DNA of 64,000 nucleotides from Pirellulaceae bacterium (GTDB lineage Bacteria; Planctomycetota; Planctomycetia; Pirellulales; Pirellulaceae), in contig BPJU01000003.1 of the NCBI GenBank assembly GCA_026004775.1, forward strand, positions 186,001 through 250,000, read 5' to 3'. The notes beneath the pieces are model-generated. The model had not been told where the DNA came from, did no database searches, and saw only the letters and a list, made by a program, of their open reading frames with translations. Below, piece by piece: positions 34,608 through 46,600 of the stretch (position 1 is the stretch's first letter; each line of letters begins with the position of its first letter). The position numbers and the translations under genes were made by a program.

Positions 34608-37600
34608 ATGGCTTTACGTTCCTGGTGGAAGAAACTTCGGCGCCGGCGCAAGCGGCGAAGTCGCCCTAGAAGGCTGCAGCGGTTTCATCAGGCGTTGGAG
34701 CCTCTTGAGCCTCGGCTGGTGCTATCGACCGTCCTGTACGTCAACGACGACGCCGCAGGCGCCAACAATGGCAGTTCTTGGGCGGACGCCTACACCAGCT
34801 TACAGACGGCGCTGGTGGCGGCGCAGGCGGGCGATCAGATCTGGGTGGCCGAAGGGGTCTACTACCCGACCGCCGGCACGGACCGCAACGTGGCCTTCAC
34901 GCTCAAGAACGGCGTGGAGATCTACGGCGGCTTCGCCGGCAGCGAGACCCGCCTGGACCAGCGCGACTGGCAGGCTCACCCGACGGTGCTCTCCGGCGAC
35001 ATTGACCGCAACGACAAGAACGACGACGGCAACTTCATCGCCGAGAGCTGGAGCCATATCGTCGGCAACAACAGCTACAACGTGGTGCGCGGCGACAACG
35101 TCGACGGCACTGCTGTGCTGGACGGCTTCATCGTCACCGCCGGACGCGCCAATTCGAACGGACCTGGCAACCTGGGCGAGGGGGGCGGCATCTACCTGAC
35201 CAACAGCGCCGCGCCGACCCTGCGCAACCTGACGCTCTCCGGCAGCTACGTTTTTCGCGGCGGGGGCGGCTTGAGTGCAACGGCGGGCAGCCAGCCCACC
35301 CTCACCGACGTCAGCTTCACCGGCAACCGCGCCGACCTGCAAGGCGGTGGCATGTACCTGGTGGACAGCGCCGCCACGCTGACCCGCGTCAGCTTCGAGG
35401 TGAACCATGCGGACTACAGCAACATCAGCGGCGGTGGCCTCTACGCCGAAGACAGCACGCTAACCGCGAATGAAGTCACCTTCCGCAACAACACCGGCGG
35501 CACGGGGGGCGGTTTGTACGCGACCGGCAGCACGCTGGAGCTGGACACCGTCACCTTCGACGGCAACAACGCAGGCAGAGGCGGCGGGGCCTACATCCTT
35601 CAAAGCACAGCCACCATCGTCAACTCGAGTTTCACGAACAACACGGCCAACGGCGGCCAGGGGGGCGGCCTGTACGCCACCGGCAGCTCAACAAACAGAT
35701 CGGTCATCACCCTCACCAACACCAGCTTCGGCAATAACACGGCCACCGGCATCGGGAATGGCGGCGGCGGAATCTACCTCTTCAAGGACACCACGCTGAG
35801 CGGCACGGACCTGACGTTCCGGGGCAACACTGCCCAGGCTTCCGGCGGCGGGTTCTGCGCCTGCCACGAGGGCAACGACGTCACGCTGACGCGCGTCGTG
35901 TTCCAGAACAACAGCGCCGGCGGCGACGGTGGTGCGATCGGATTGAGCCGCGGTTCCCAGTTCAGCAGGCTGAGTGTCGCGACGATCGAGGACTTTGTCG
36001 TGACCGGCAACACCGCCGAATCCGATGGGGGCGGGATCGCCCTGAGAGCCGGAAGCTGGACGCTGCGCCGCGGCCTGATTCACGCCAACACGAGCGCGGC
36101 GTCGGGCGGTGGTGTCTATCTGTCTGGGCGATCGCAGCCTTCGCGACCCTCGAGAACGTCACCATTTCCGGCAACACGGCCGAGGGCGGATTCGGCGGCG
36201 GCGGCATCTATTCCATCAGGCGACGGGCTGACCCTGCACAACGTGACCATCACCGGCAACACCGCCACCACCAGCGGTAAGGGCGAGGGGCTGTACGTGT
36301 CCGGGCCGGCCGGGCCGCTGACCATGGTCAACACGATCGTGGCCGGCAACGGCAGCGAGGACTTGTTTCGCGATGGCGCCCACGATGAGGCGTTCATCGT
36401 GCGCCACAGCCTGGTCCAGCGGCAGCGCGGCGCCGGGCTGACCGACGGCGTGGACGGCAACATCGTCGGCCAGGACCCGTTGCTGGGCCCGCTGGCCGAC
36501 AACGGCGGCTTCAGCTTCACGCATGCCCTGTTGCCCGGCAGCCCGGCCATTGATGCTGGTACCAGCGAAGGGGCTCCCGGCGAAGACCAGCGAGGTCTGC
36601 CTCGCCCCCAGGGCCGGGGCGTCGACATGGGCGCCTTCGAAACGCAGCTCTCGTACGCCGAAGTCCGCGAGCACCTGCGCGAGGGCCTACAGACCGTCCA
36701 CGACCTACTCCCGAACCTTGCACCCGTCTTTGATCTCGACGATGCCGATCACTCGCAGCCGTACAACTCGGACCTCCAGCGGCTTGAACTGTTGGGACTC
36801 CCTCGCGATCTGGCTGCCGCTTTTGAGCTGGGCGCACAAGACGGGGCACTGGCAACACTGGCAAGTCAAACCCTGGCAGGTTTTCTGAACGACAATCGGG
36901 ACATCAGCACGCGTGAGGACCTGGAAAATCTGCTGCGCGACCATGGCCTGACGCCGGTGAATTGCGGCTTGCCGGACGCCCCTTGCGGGCCCGACGATCA
37001 GATCATCGTCCAAATCCAGAAAACCATCGAACTTCCCGCTCAATCGCTTCCTTTCGACAATTCGGCCAGCGCGGCCCTGTTGCCCGATCTTGTCGGCGGG
37101 GCGACCCTGGAAGGCCAGATCCAATGGCAACCCAAACTGACGTGGACTCAGTTCGTCGGCGTCGACAACCAGGGGTTCTACTTGCTGCGCGAAGGAGGCA
37201 GCCTCAGCTTGCAATTGGTGGCTGACGGCCAGGTAAGAGATGACGTCGACGTAGGGACCGTCACGGACGAATTTCAGCTTCAGCTCGACGGCCAGTTCTC
37301 CATTGCCGACACGCATCCGCTTGAGGTCGGATTGTTGTTCTGGCCGTCGGTTGACGAGCGGATTCGCAGGCAGACGCTGATCGATTCAACTCCGAGACAA
37401 CTTGTGGGGATCACCGCCGACGGACAGGCTCAGTTGCAGTTGCAGCACAAGCTGTCGCCGATCGAGCTGGAGTATCCTGGCACATGGCAGGTGCAGTTCG
37501 ACAATGGAACGGCGACTCAGCAGAACTCGCCACCGGTCGCTTTCCCCACCGGCCGAGAGTATTACGAAAGTTTGATCGCCTGGTATGGTGAGAATCTGCG

Positions 37601-40600
37601 GTCGTATTTCGGCGAGAAGATCGGCGATGCTTTTTCGACCATCTCGCTGCCGTTTGCTGAAGTGGGATCCGGCGCCGTGCCGCTGGCCGGCCCGCCTGAC
37701 ACGTTTGGCTCTACTGTTCCCGCTCGGGCAGAACCGCAGTGGTATGGAGACGTGTTGAAGCTTGCCACTGACCTGCTGAGTACCCCCAACGGCACGACCA
37801 GCAACCTGTTCGTTACGGAAGGCGATTTCCTCCACCGCACCGCTCATATTCGTGCACTGCGCTACGTGGACGGCTCGGGTGTGAAAGTGGGCATCCTGGC
37901 AAGCGGTGCCGAAGGAGTGGAGCTGGCCCGGCAACTGGGGCAGGTGCCTGCCGATCTTGAGCTGTACGCGCCGGCCGGTCATCGCGGCGGCAGTGGCACA
38001 GCCATGGCCGAAGTCGTGCACGATGTAGCCCCCGGGGCCAAACTGTTTATCGGCATAGCGGCAGAGCGGTCGGCTCTGGCCGACGTCCTGCAATGGCTGA
38101 TCGGTGATCGGGAAGTCGACATCATCATTTCGGATGTCGTCGATTATGCTGCTAATCCATTTCGTCCGTCGACAGCAGAACTGCTGCTCGGCCAGCTCTC
38201 AGAACAGTCCGACAATCCCCCGTTGTTCGTGCAGGCGGCCGGGGACACATACGGACGCAGCTATGCTGCCGAGGTAGCACCGGTCCTCGTCGATTTCGAA
38301 GGGCCGGTATGGCACCGGTTCGACCGGTCCGATTCAACTCCGCGATTGCACACGACGCTCACCGTACCGGCCAGGAGTGCAACGCGCCTTCTGCTGCACA
38401 CCTCTCACCCGGGCCGCGCGCACGAGCTGGTACCGGTGGAAGCGATCGAAGGCGGTAACGGGGCGGTTCGGCCGAAGTGGTCGTGGGCCGAAGGGATCTC
38501 GGTCGAGCGAGTGTCCAACGGGGATGTTCGCCGGGAAGTCGACGACGAGCTTCTCATCGTGAACCGGAGCGACGCGTCTTTCAATCTGCCGCTGGCCGTC
38601 CAGTTCACCGATCCTGCATCGAAGAACCAGGAATGGATCGCGCTAACGGTTGTCGGCCCGGGCAGCTTATCGGACAAGACGGGCGGTGCGTTGCGTGGAT
38701 TTGCGGCACGGGACAGTGCGCTGGTCGTTGGCAGCGTGCCGCACGAGACGCCGGATAAGCTTACGGCCGAATCCGCGGCCGGGCCGGCCTACCGTTACGA
38801 CTTATTGAACGACAACGTCAAGGAGGTCTCGGGAGTCGACCTGGTGGCGGCCGGCGGCGTGACGGTCAGCGGTTTCGGCTACGGCAGCCGCGCGTTCACC
38901 GGGACTTCGGCCGCAGCCGCTCATGCCGGCGCCGTTGCCGCGCTGTTGCACCAGCTTGCACCGGAAGCAACGGCCAGTGCGATTGCCGAAGCAATGAAGA
39001 GCACTGCCACGTCGGTCTCCGGAACCGCCGCTCGAGCCGGCGGCGGACGTCTGGACGCGTGGGCTGCGGCCAACGCGTTGGCTTCTACCAACCTGAACCC
39101 GGATGATTACCAGCCCCCGGACGATCACGCCACGCTGCTCGAGCTGCTCGATGCCCTGCCGACCATCACGCTCGATCCGGTACCCGAGGACAGCGAAATC
39201 AAGAACCTGCTGCGCGACCGCGGACCGTTGCCCGGACTGGGCATCCGCATCGAGGCTCGACCGCAGGACTACCAGCCGCTGTCGGCGACCCTTCCTTTTG
39301 ATCTGTCGGCCATCGGGGGAATCGAGCCGCTTGGAATCAGCGGCACAGTTACGGTCGGATTGCAGCCAGATGTCGCAGCGAGGGTCGGCATAGATCAGGA
39401 CGGGTTTTTCCTGGACGCCGATAGCCGCATCGGAGCGCGCGTCCAGCTCAAAGCGCAGGCCACGGGCCTTTACCAGGGCGTGTTCGGCCTTGGCCTGGGC
39501 ACGGATGTGACGATGACGGTGGCCCCCGACCTTCGCCTTGTCGAACAGCGTTCAGTCGAGCAGCAACCCGGTGCTGCGACGGACGGCAAATTGCGGCTGG
39601 ACGACCTGGTACTGAACGTCGGCGCCATCGCCGGTTCGATAAGCGTTACGCAGCTCAAAGGAACAGCTCATGCCGACGTCGTGCTGGGGTTCCTGGACTA
39701 CGTGGACGTCGATCCGAAACTGCCGAACAGCCCGCGCGGGGGCGATCCTTACATTGTGCGAGGTGTTGCTTCCGTCAATGGCGCGACCAAAGATGGCCGA
39801 TTCGAGTTCCAGCTCGGCAATTTCCGATTGGCCAATCCGGACATTGACGGTGACAAGAAGCCGGACTATTCGCTGAACGTCCTGTGGCAGAACATCCTCC
39901 AGTACGGAAGTGACCTCTTCAACGGCAAGCGGCCTCCGGATGAACCGCCGCCCGACCGCGGCAAGTTGGCCGAGCCCAGGCCGGTAGATGAGTTGGACGA
40001 CGCCCGGCAGGCCCAGGATTCCCTATGGAACCTGATCGGTGGGTTTCAGGTGGACTTTGACCTGGGGTTGGACGACTGGCTGTCGGGTGTCGGGGATGAG
40101 CTGCGCAAGTGGTTCACGGGCGACAATGGCAGTGGAAGCTCGGTCGAGGACCGGATCGACGCGGTTCAACCTCCGTCGGATCCCGGCCAGCCGCCTTTGA
40201 CAGATGAGGAGCACGAAAACAAGCTGTTCGAGGCGATCAGCGATTGGTGGCACTGGATCCGCACGGCCGCCACCTTTGGCTTTTCGCCGGAAGATCTTTT
40301 CCCTCCCGATGGACTTCATCTGAACGTGCAGCAGAAGCTGATCGATGCGATCACCTATCGAATCGATCGGTTGATGGCCGAAGCCGTGGGGGCCGAGCCG
40401 GCCGATGCGCTGGACAAGGCGGCTCAGGCCGTCACCTGGGTCAAGACGGCCCGCTTCCTGGGCCTGCCGTTGCCGGAGAAGTACGCGCTGCCCAGTTTCC
40501 TGAACGAAAACAGCGTGCGGCTCGTGTTGCTGGACGAGACGAACCTGACGACGCCCGATGGGAACCGGATGGGGCCGGACGACCAGGCAACGCTCACCGT

Positions 40601-43600
40601 GGTAGCCGCGGTGGAAGTCCTCCAGGCCGACGGCACCTACTCAGCCCCCATCGCGGTGCCGGGGATCGAAGTAACGATTGACGAGACGGGCCAGAAGCTT
40701 GCGACCAATGATCTGGGCCGCGCGGTCTTCGCGCTGGAACTCCTGGAAGGGGAAACCGATCTGGTCCGTACGGTTCGGCTGGGGCTGGCCGACGTCACTC
40801 TGGGAGAAGCGTCCGCCAGGTTCCGAGTCCCCGGCAAGGTAGCGATCGAACTGCTCGAGCCACCCTCGGCCGCTCAGGACTCGCCCTCGGCGTCGGTGCG
40901 ACTGGGGGAAGCGATCTATGTGTCAGGACGGCTCCGCAAAGGGCTTGGAGTGGCCGGGGGCCAGGTGGTGTTTCTGCGCGGCACAGGGGTGCTCGAACCG
41001 TGGTTCGCTCAGGTGACTACCCAGGACGACGGGCGGTTCTTCGCTTCCTTCGGTGCGGCAGCACTGGGGCTTAACCCCGATGATGTGCCGCCGGAAGGGC
41101 GGACAGGCCAACTGCGCATCGTTCACTTCGACCGCGAAATGACGCGACTGGATCTGCCGGTCACCGTGTTGCCCGGAGCGCCGCAAGACGACGCAGTCGC
41201 CCCGGACGGCAAGCTGGCCGACCCGGATCCGTCCGTCGTCCCACCCGCATTCGAGCAGGAAGTCAAAGACGTCCTGAGCGACGGGAGCATTACGCCCGAG
41301 GAGCGTGAACGGCTAAAAGAACGAGGAAGGGAGTGGTACGAGCAGTTGGTGGGCCTGGTGGCCGGCGGCCTCGAGAACGATGCCGACCTGGAAAAACTGG
41401 TGCGGGGATTCTGGAAGTGGCAAGGCCAACTCGAGCTGCTGGGTCTGAACCCGTGGTCGGTAGTTCCCGATGGATTCCGCATCGACGGACAGGTACGCGA
41501 CATCAGCTGGATACTCGACCGGATCCGGCAGGGCTGGACGAACGCAATCGACCGCCAGGTCCACGCAGCCGGCGATCCGATCGATCGGCTGAAAAAAGCG
41601 GTCAGCACTGCCGGGCAGGCTCAATCGCTCGGCGAAGAGGGTGCCCCCTTCGACGTCGAGAAGATCCGCCAGCGATTCGCCATCACGGCAGACCTGTCCC
41701 AGATTGAGGTTATCGGTACGGCCGAGGACGGGAAAATCCGCGTTACGCCGTTTCTCTATCAGGGAACGCAACAACTGTCGGACGTACCTTTCTCATTAGT
41801 TTTCGACGCGCCGTCATTCCTGAAAGACGCGCGTCTGGTAGAACCGCGAACGGTCATCGTCAAGTCGGGCCAGACCGCCGAGGTCTCGGTGCGTCTGGAT
41901 CCGCGCGAGGTTTCCCGCTCGAGTGTCACCGTGGATATCAGCGCCCTGATAGATGTCATTCCGGTAGGTCATGCCCGGGTCGAGCTCCAGGCCGAGACGC
42001 GCTTTGATGTGTCGGCCTTCATTAACGGTCGTCCGGAGCAGGTTTACCGGAACGAAGTGAGCGTACGGGCCGGCGACGTGGTGCTCATCGACGCAGAGCT
42101 GCTGCGGGGTACGGCGCCCCTGAGCGATACGACGGTTTACTTCCATTTGACCGGGGCGGGCACGCTTGATCGTACGCGGGCGATCACCGCAAACGACGGC
42201 ATCGCGCAGGTCGCCTTCTTCGCACCGGTGCGATCTCAGTCAGGCAGCTCCCGCATTGTCGCCACGTACACCGACGGGCAACAGACGCTCTCTCGCGAAT
42301 TCATCGTCCGGTACGCTGCCACTGATTTATTCCAGCAGCCGTCCGGTGATGAGCAATCAGGCCAGCAGCCAAACGATAACAAACCGCCGGAGACTCCGGA
42401 GGCAAAACAGGCCAAACAGGCGATCCGCGACACGCTGCGCGATGCGCTGGAACAAGGACGCACAGCGCCAAATTCTGACGATCTGGACCGGATACGCGAT
42501 GCGCTGGAACAGTGGGGTAAGGGCGACGACGCCGATCGTTCTTCGGTCAGAAAGCGACTGGAAGACCTTATCGCACTGTCAGACGATCCCGAGATTACTC
42601 CCGACGATTATCAGAAGGCGTACCAGACGGCCGGTAGGGATTTCCTGGACTGGTGGAGCGCCGCAGAGTCCCTGGGGGTTGATCCCCGGCAACTGGTCGG
42701 CGACGACGTGTTCGAGACGATGGTCCAGAATCTTACCGGCGCGATTGCACGCGGGGTGCAACTGGCGGACCGATACTGCGAACCGCCGACGATCGAATCG
42801 CTCGAGCAAGCGTACCGATCGGTCGCTCAATATGCCGGGGACTACGCACTGCTGGGTCTGGAGGGGATAGCACAACTCGATCGTTTGCAACTGCTGCAAT
42901 CGCTGCCCGCTTGCCTGGCCGGCCTTCAGGGCCCCGTGGCGCAGACGGGATTGACAGAGGAAAACGCATCCGCCGTGCTGCGCGATTGGTTCCTGGCCGA
43001 TCCTCGAGGCATTGCCCCCCAGTTGCAAGTGCTCAGACAGGAAGAAGTCTCTCGGACCGACCATTCAATCGAAACGTACGATCCGTTCAAGGTCCGATTG
43101 CATTTTCTGCTGGGCGAACTGGCTTCGTGGCAGCAAGCCGTCGGCGCGCGGAATCTGCTGCCGGCTCGCGTGCTACTGGCACTCGGGGCCGAGGCGAATC
43201 AACAGAACATCAATGAAGCCCAGGCCCGTTACAACCAGACGCGTCTGGACGCACTGGCCGGTGTGGCAGAGGCCATTCGCCGCGCCCGGCTGTACTGCGA
43301 ACAGTCGTCTCCGGCCGGGCGCGGCAGGTGGGTAGAGGAGATCGTCTTCTGGTATCGCCAAGCTCGCACGCTGGGTTTAGACCAACTGGGCAGCAACGCT
43401 CTGTCCCAAAGCGAAATCGCCCGGGGGCCGTGCGCGGATCTCATTCGCAACGCCCTGACAGGGGCTGAAGTGGATTCCTTTGCCGAAGGGCTCGAACTCC
43501 AGATCCAGTCGCGACCTCAAACCGCAGCAGCGTTCGAGTCGGTCCCTGTCCTGTCGGTACCGGTCGGACATGAGGTGTCGGTGCGGATTCATTTGCGCAA

Positions 43601-46600
43601 TGCAGCAGGACCGATCAGCTCGTACCCGGTGGCGGTGCGGTTTGTGGGGGCCGGCGCCGTTTCAACCCAGGACCGCCTGTTGACGTCGCCAGACGGCACG
43701 ATCCACTTGCAATTCACGGCGCCGGAGTCGCTCCAGGAGGGTACCGATCAGGCTGAGGCCGTGTTGACGGTGGGCCTGATTCACCAAGGCAAATGGATCA
43801 CCAGCCGACTGGACCTGAGGATTGTGCCGGCCGAGGAGTCCGCCGGCGGCGACCGGCCGGCCGCTGAAGTCCTTTCGGAAATCCAAGTGCGCGACGCTCT
43901 CAAAACCGCGCTAATCGGTAACACGAGCCCCGATGTGGCCGACGCTTTAGGCGGCTGGTACACGGGCCAGTTCGAACAGGGCTCCGTCGAGGGGTTGCGA
44001 GACCGGTTGGAACAGTCCGCAAGCAGTGCCTCGCCTGCTGAGTTTCGGCTGGTGGCGGAAGAATTCAGTCGCTGGTACAGCAGTCTCCTAATCTTTGGAG
44101 TGGATACCAGTCAGCCACCATTCAACGCAGCAGCCAACTTCTTCAATCAGAAGCTCCAGCAAGCTCTTGACCGCTGGACGGTCGAGGCTCGGGAGAATCT
44201 CAATGGCAGTCTGGCCATCGACGCGATTCGGTTGGTCGCCTCGCTCGAGTCGTCACTCGATTTTCCGCTCCCGAAGAGTTCGGCGGCCGTGGCCGGCGAG
44301 CTGGGCCTGCGCGTCTCCGTCCAGGAGGTCAACACAACCGCCACTGAGCAAGGTGCGGTAGTGACCGGCCGAGCGGTCGTTTCGTTGCGAGACGCTTCCG
44401 GGACCATTAAACCTGCTCAAATCACTTCGCCCCTTTCCTATGTCATCCAAGGTCTGGGGTCGAGCCGAGTGCTCGCTCCCGAAGGAACTACCGATCCCAG
44501 CGGCCGCTTTGCTGCGGTGGCCGAGCTCCAGGATGGAGCCGCGACGTTCGAACTGGAAATCCTTGTGGGCGGTGGCGAACTGGCGGCGATCGGTGCCGCC
44601 GAACCCTTCGTGCACCGTGTGCCGGCCGTCACGACCCTGGAACTGGTACCGGAACAATCGGGCAACGACCTGGAAAACGTCGTTCTGAAAGCCAATGTAC
44701 TCCAGGGAGGAAAAGCGCCTGACGCTTATGCGGTGAGGTTCGTTCTGGAAGATGGCGAAGGAACTCTGACCGACCCGCCATCGGGCGACGGGTCGGCGGA
44801 AGGCGAAGTCCAGCGCTCGCTGGGCGATCGCAAACTCTACACTCCGCCGGTCAGCGGTGAGGGAGCGGCCACGATCAAGGCCGAGTTGTTCACGCCTGCG
44901 GGCATTGTCACTCGCCGCTTCACAGTCCGTTATTCCGGCGGAAAGGTTACCGTCGTACAGCCGGCCGGCCAGCCGCCGGTTTCGTTCTTCGATCGGCTCG
45001 CCGAGCTTCTGACTGGTAAGGGAGCGACTCGACTTCTGCCGTTCAACAACGCCCTTTCCATCGGCGAGGGGGGCGGTGCGAAGGACTGGGAGTTCGATTT
45101 CAGACTTCCTACCGTCGAGCAGCTCGTCCGGTTCGGGCGTGACGTCGGCCAGTGGGCACGAGAGAACTTTGAGGTTGTTCAGGGGCCGAACCTGCAGGCG
45201 CTGCTGGACCTGGTCACCGGAAAAGTGAATCCGAGTGATCCGGTGGAAATCGTGCGACTGAAGTTCGCTCCCCAGCTCGATACGAGTCCGTCGGCACCGC
45301 TGGTCAACGTGGACTTTGACGGCGCGCTGGGCGGTTTGGTCAGCGGGCAGGCGACGCTCAACCAGCCGGTTATCTCTGCCCAGGCCGTCTTCGGGCTGGA
45401 CACCCATCCGTCCCCCTTATACGTCCTCACCGAACCACTTCCGGCGGACTCCGCCCGGGCCGATGTTCCCACCGGCTTGTCGGCAACGCATATGAAGGTT
45501 GATGTCGGCGGGAGCATTCAGGTGCAGGCGAAGCAGGGTGAGACGCTACTCGGCGGCCTGCTCGAGGAGCTGTCCGGCAGTGGCACGTTCAGCGTCAGTG
45601 CCATTGTGGATCTGGGGCGGGTGGCTCGTTCCGGCGGCCAGGGAAGTAAGCTGCGGCTGGATCGCCTCGACGAGTTGGCCAACGTGCAGGTTCTCTTCCC
45701 GGGCGGCACGGCGCTTCAGGCGTTTGGCGTCACCGCTCAGGCCAAACTCCAGATCCCCGGTGCAACCCCTGCCGGTGGCGGAGAAGGGCCGGTCAGGGTG
45801 GATCTGGACGGCACGCTTCAATACGATGCGGCCCGTGACGCTTTTCAGTTTGCTTTCGGCGGACAGTCAGCGGGAGTGCGGCTGGGCCCCGTCGATCTGC
45901 GCGATTTGAGTCTTGAAGTACGAAGCGACCCTCTGGTCGGTTTCCTGGCAGACGCCAGCGGTGAAGTAGCTATTCCGTTTGCCGCGGTGCAGGAAGACTC
46001 CCAGAACCCGACCGAACTCAGCGCCGAGCTTCAGGCCCGCCTGGCGCCGCAGCGCTTTGTTGGATCCATCACCACCGAAATCGGTAACGGATTGCCCTCC
46101 ATCACGATCGGTGACTTTCTGAGAATTTCCTCGGGCAGTTTGGACGTGGTGCTGGACGTGCTCGTCGATCAGAGTCCCGGTGACGAGCGGTTCGTCGATC
46201 CAGCCATCGGTCCAGAAACACGCGTGGCGATCAGCGACGCGGATGGCGTGGTGGATTTCGGCGTGGGGCAGATCATCGTGGATGAATTTTTTGCGTCGCT
46301 CAGCCCTGAAGGAGTTTCGCTATCCGCAGGACTCTGGAGCACGCTCATCCAGGACGTCGTGCGACTCGACCTCAAGAACGTGGCGATGCATTTGGGCGAC
46401 GACCAGAACCCCAATCTGCTGGAAGTCGGCAAAGTCGACGTTTTTGTACCGGCTTTAGCCAAAGATCCTGACGTAGCGCTGGCGAGCCTGTCCGGAACTG
46501 CTAATGCACCGGTCCTTGGGTTGCAAAACGATGACGGCCTGAAACTGAAGCTCCTTCAGGATAACACGACCCTGTTGCTGAATCTGGACAACGTCGAGGC

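Noticed and set aside
37840-39080. Active serine protease domain in the giant protein
   Set aside because: Only the Ser of the triad is at its family position; the Asp and His positions are Ala and Ser.
44253-45407. Long antisense open frames opposite the giant gene and opposite other GC-rich genes
   Set aside because: They mirror the codon bias of the sense genes, carry no recognisable motif and overlap strongly supported coding sequence.
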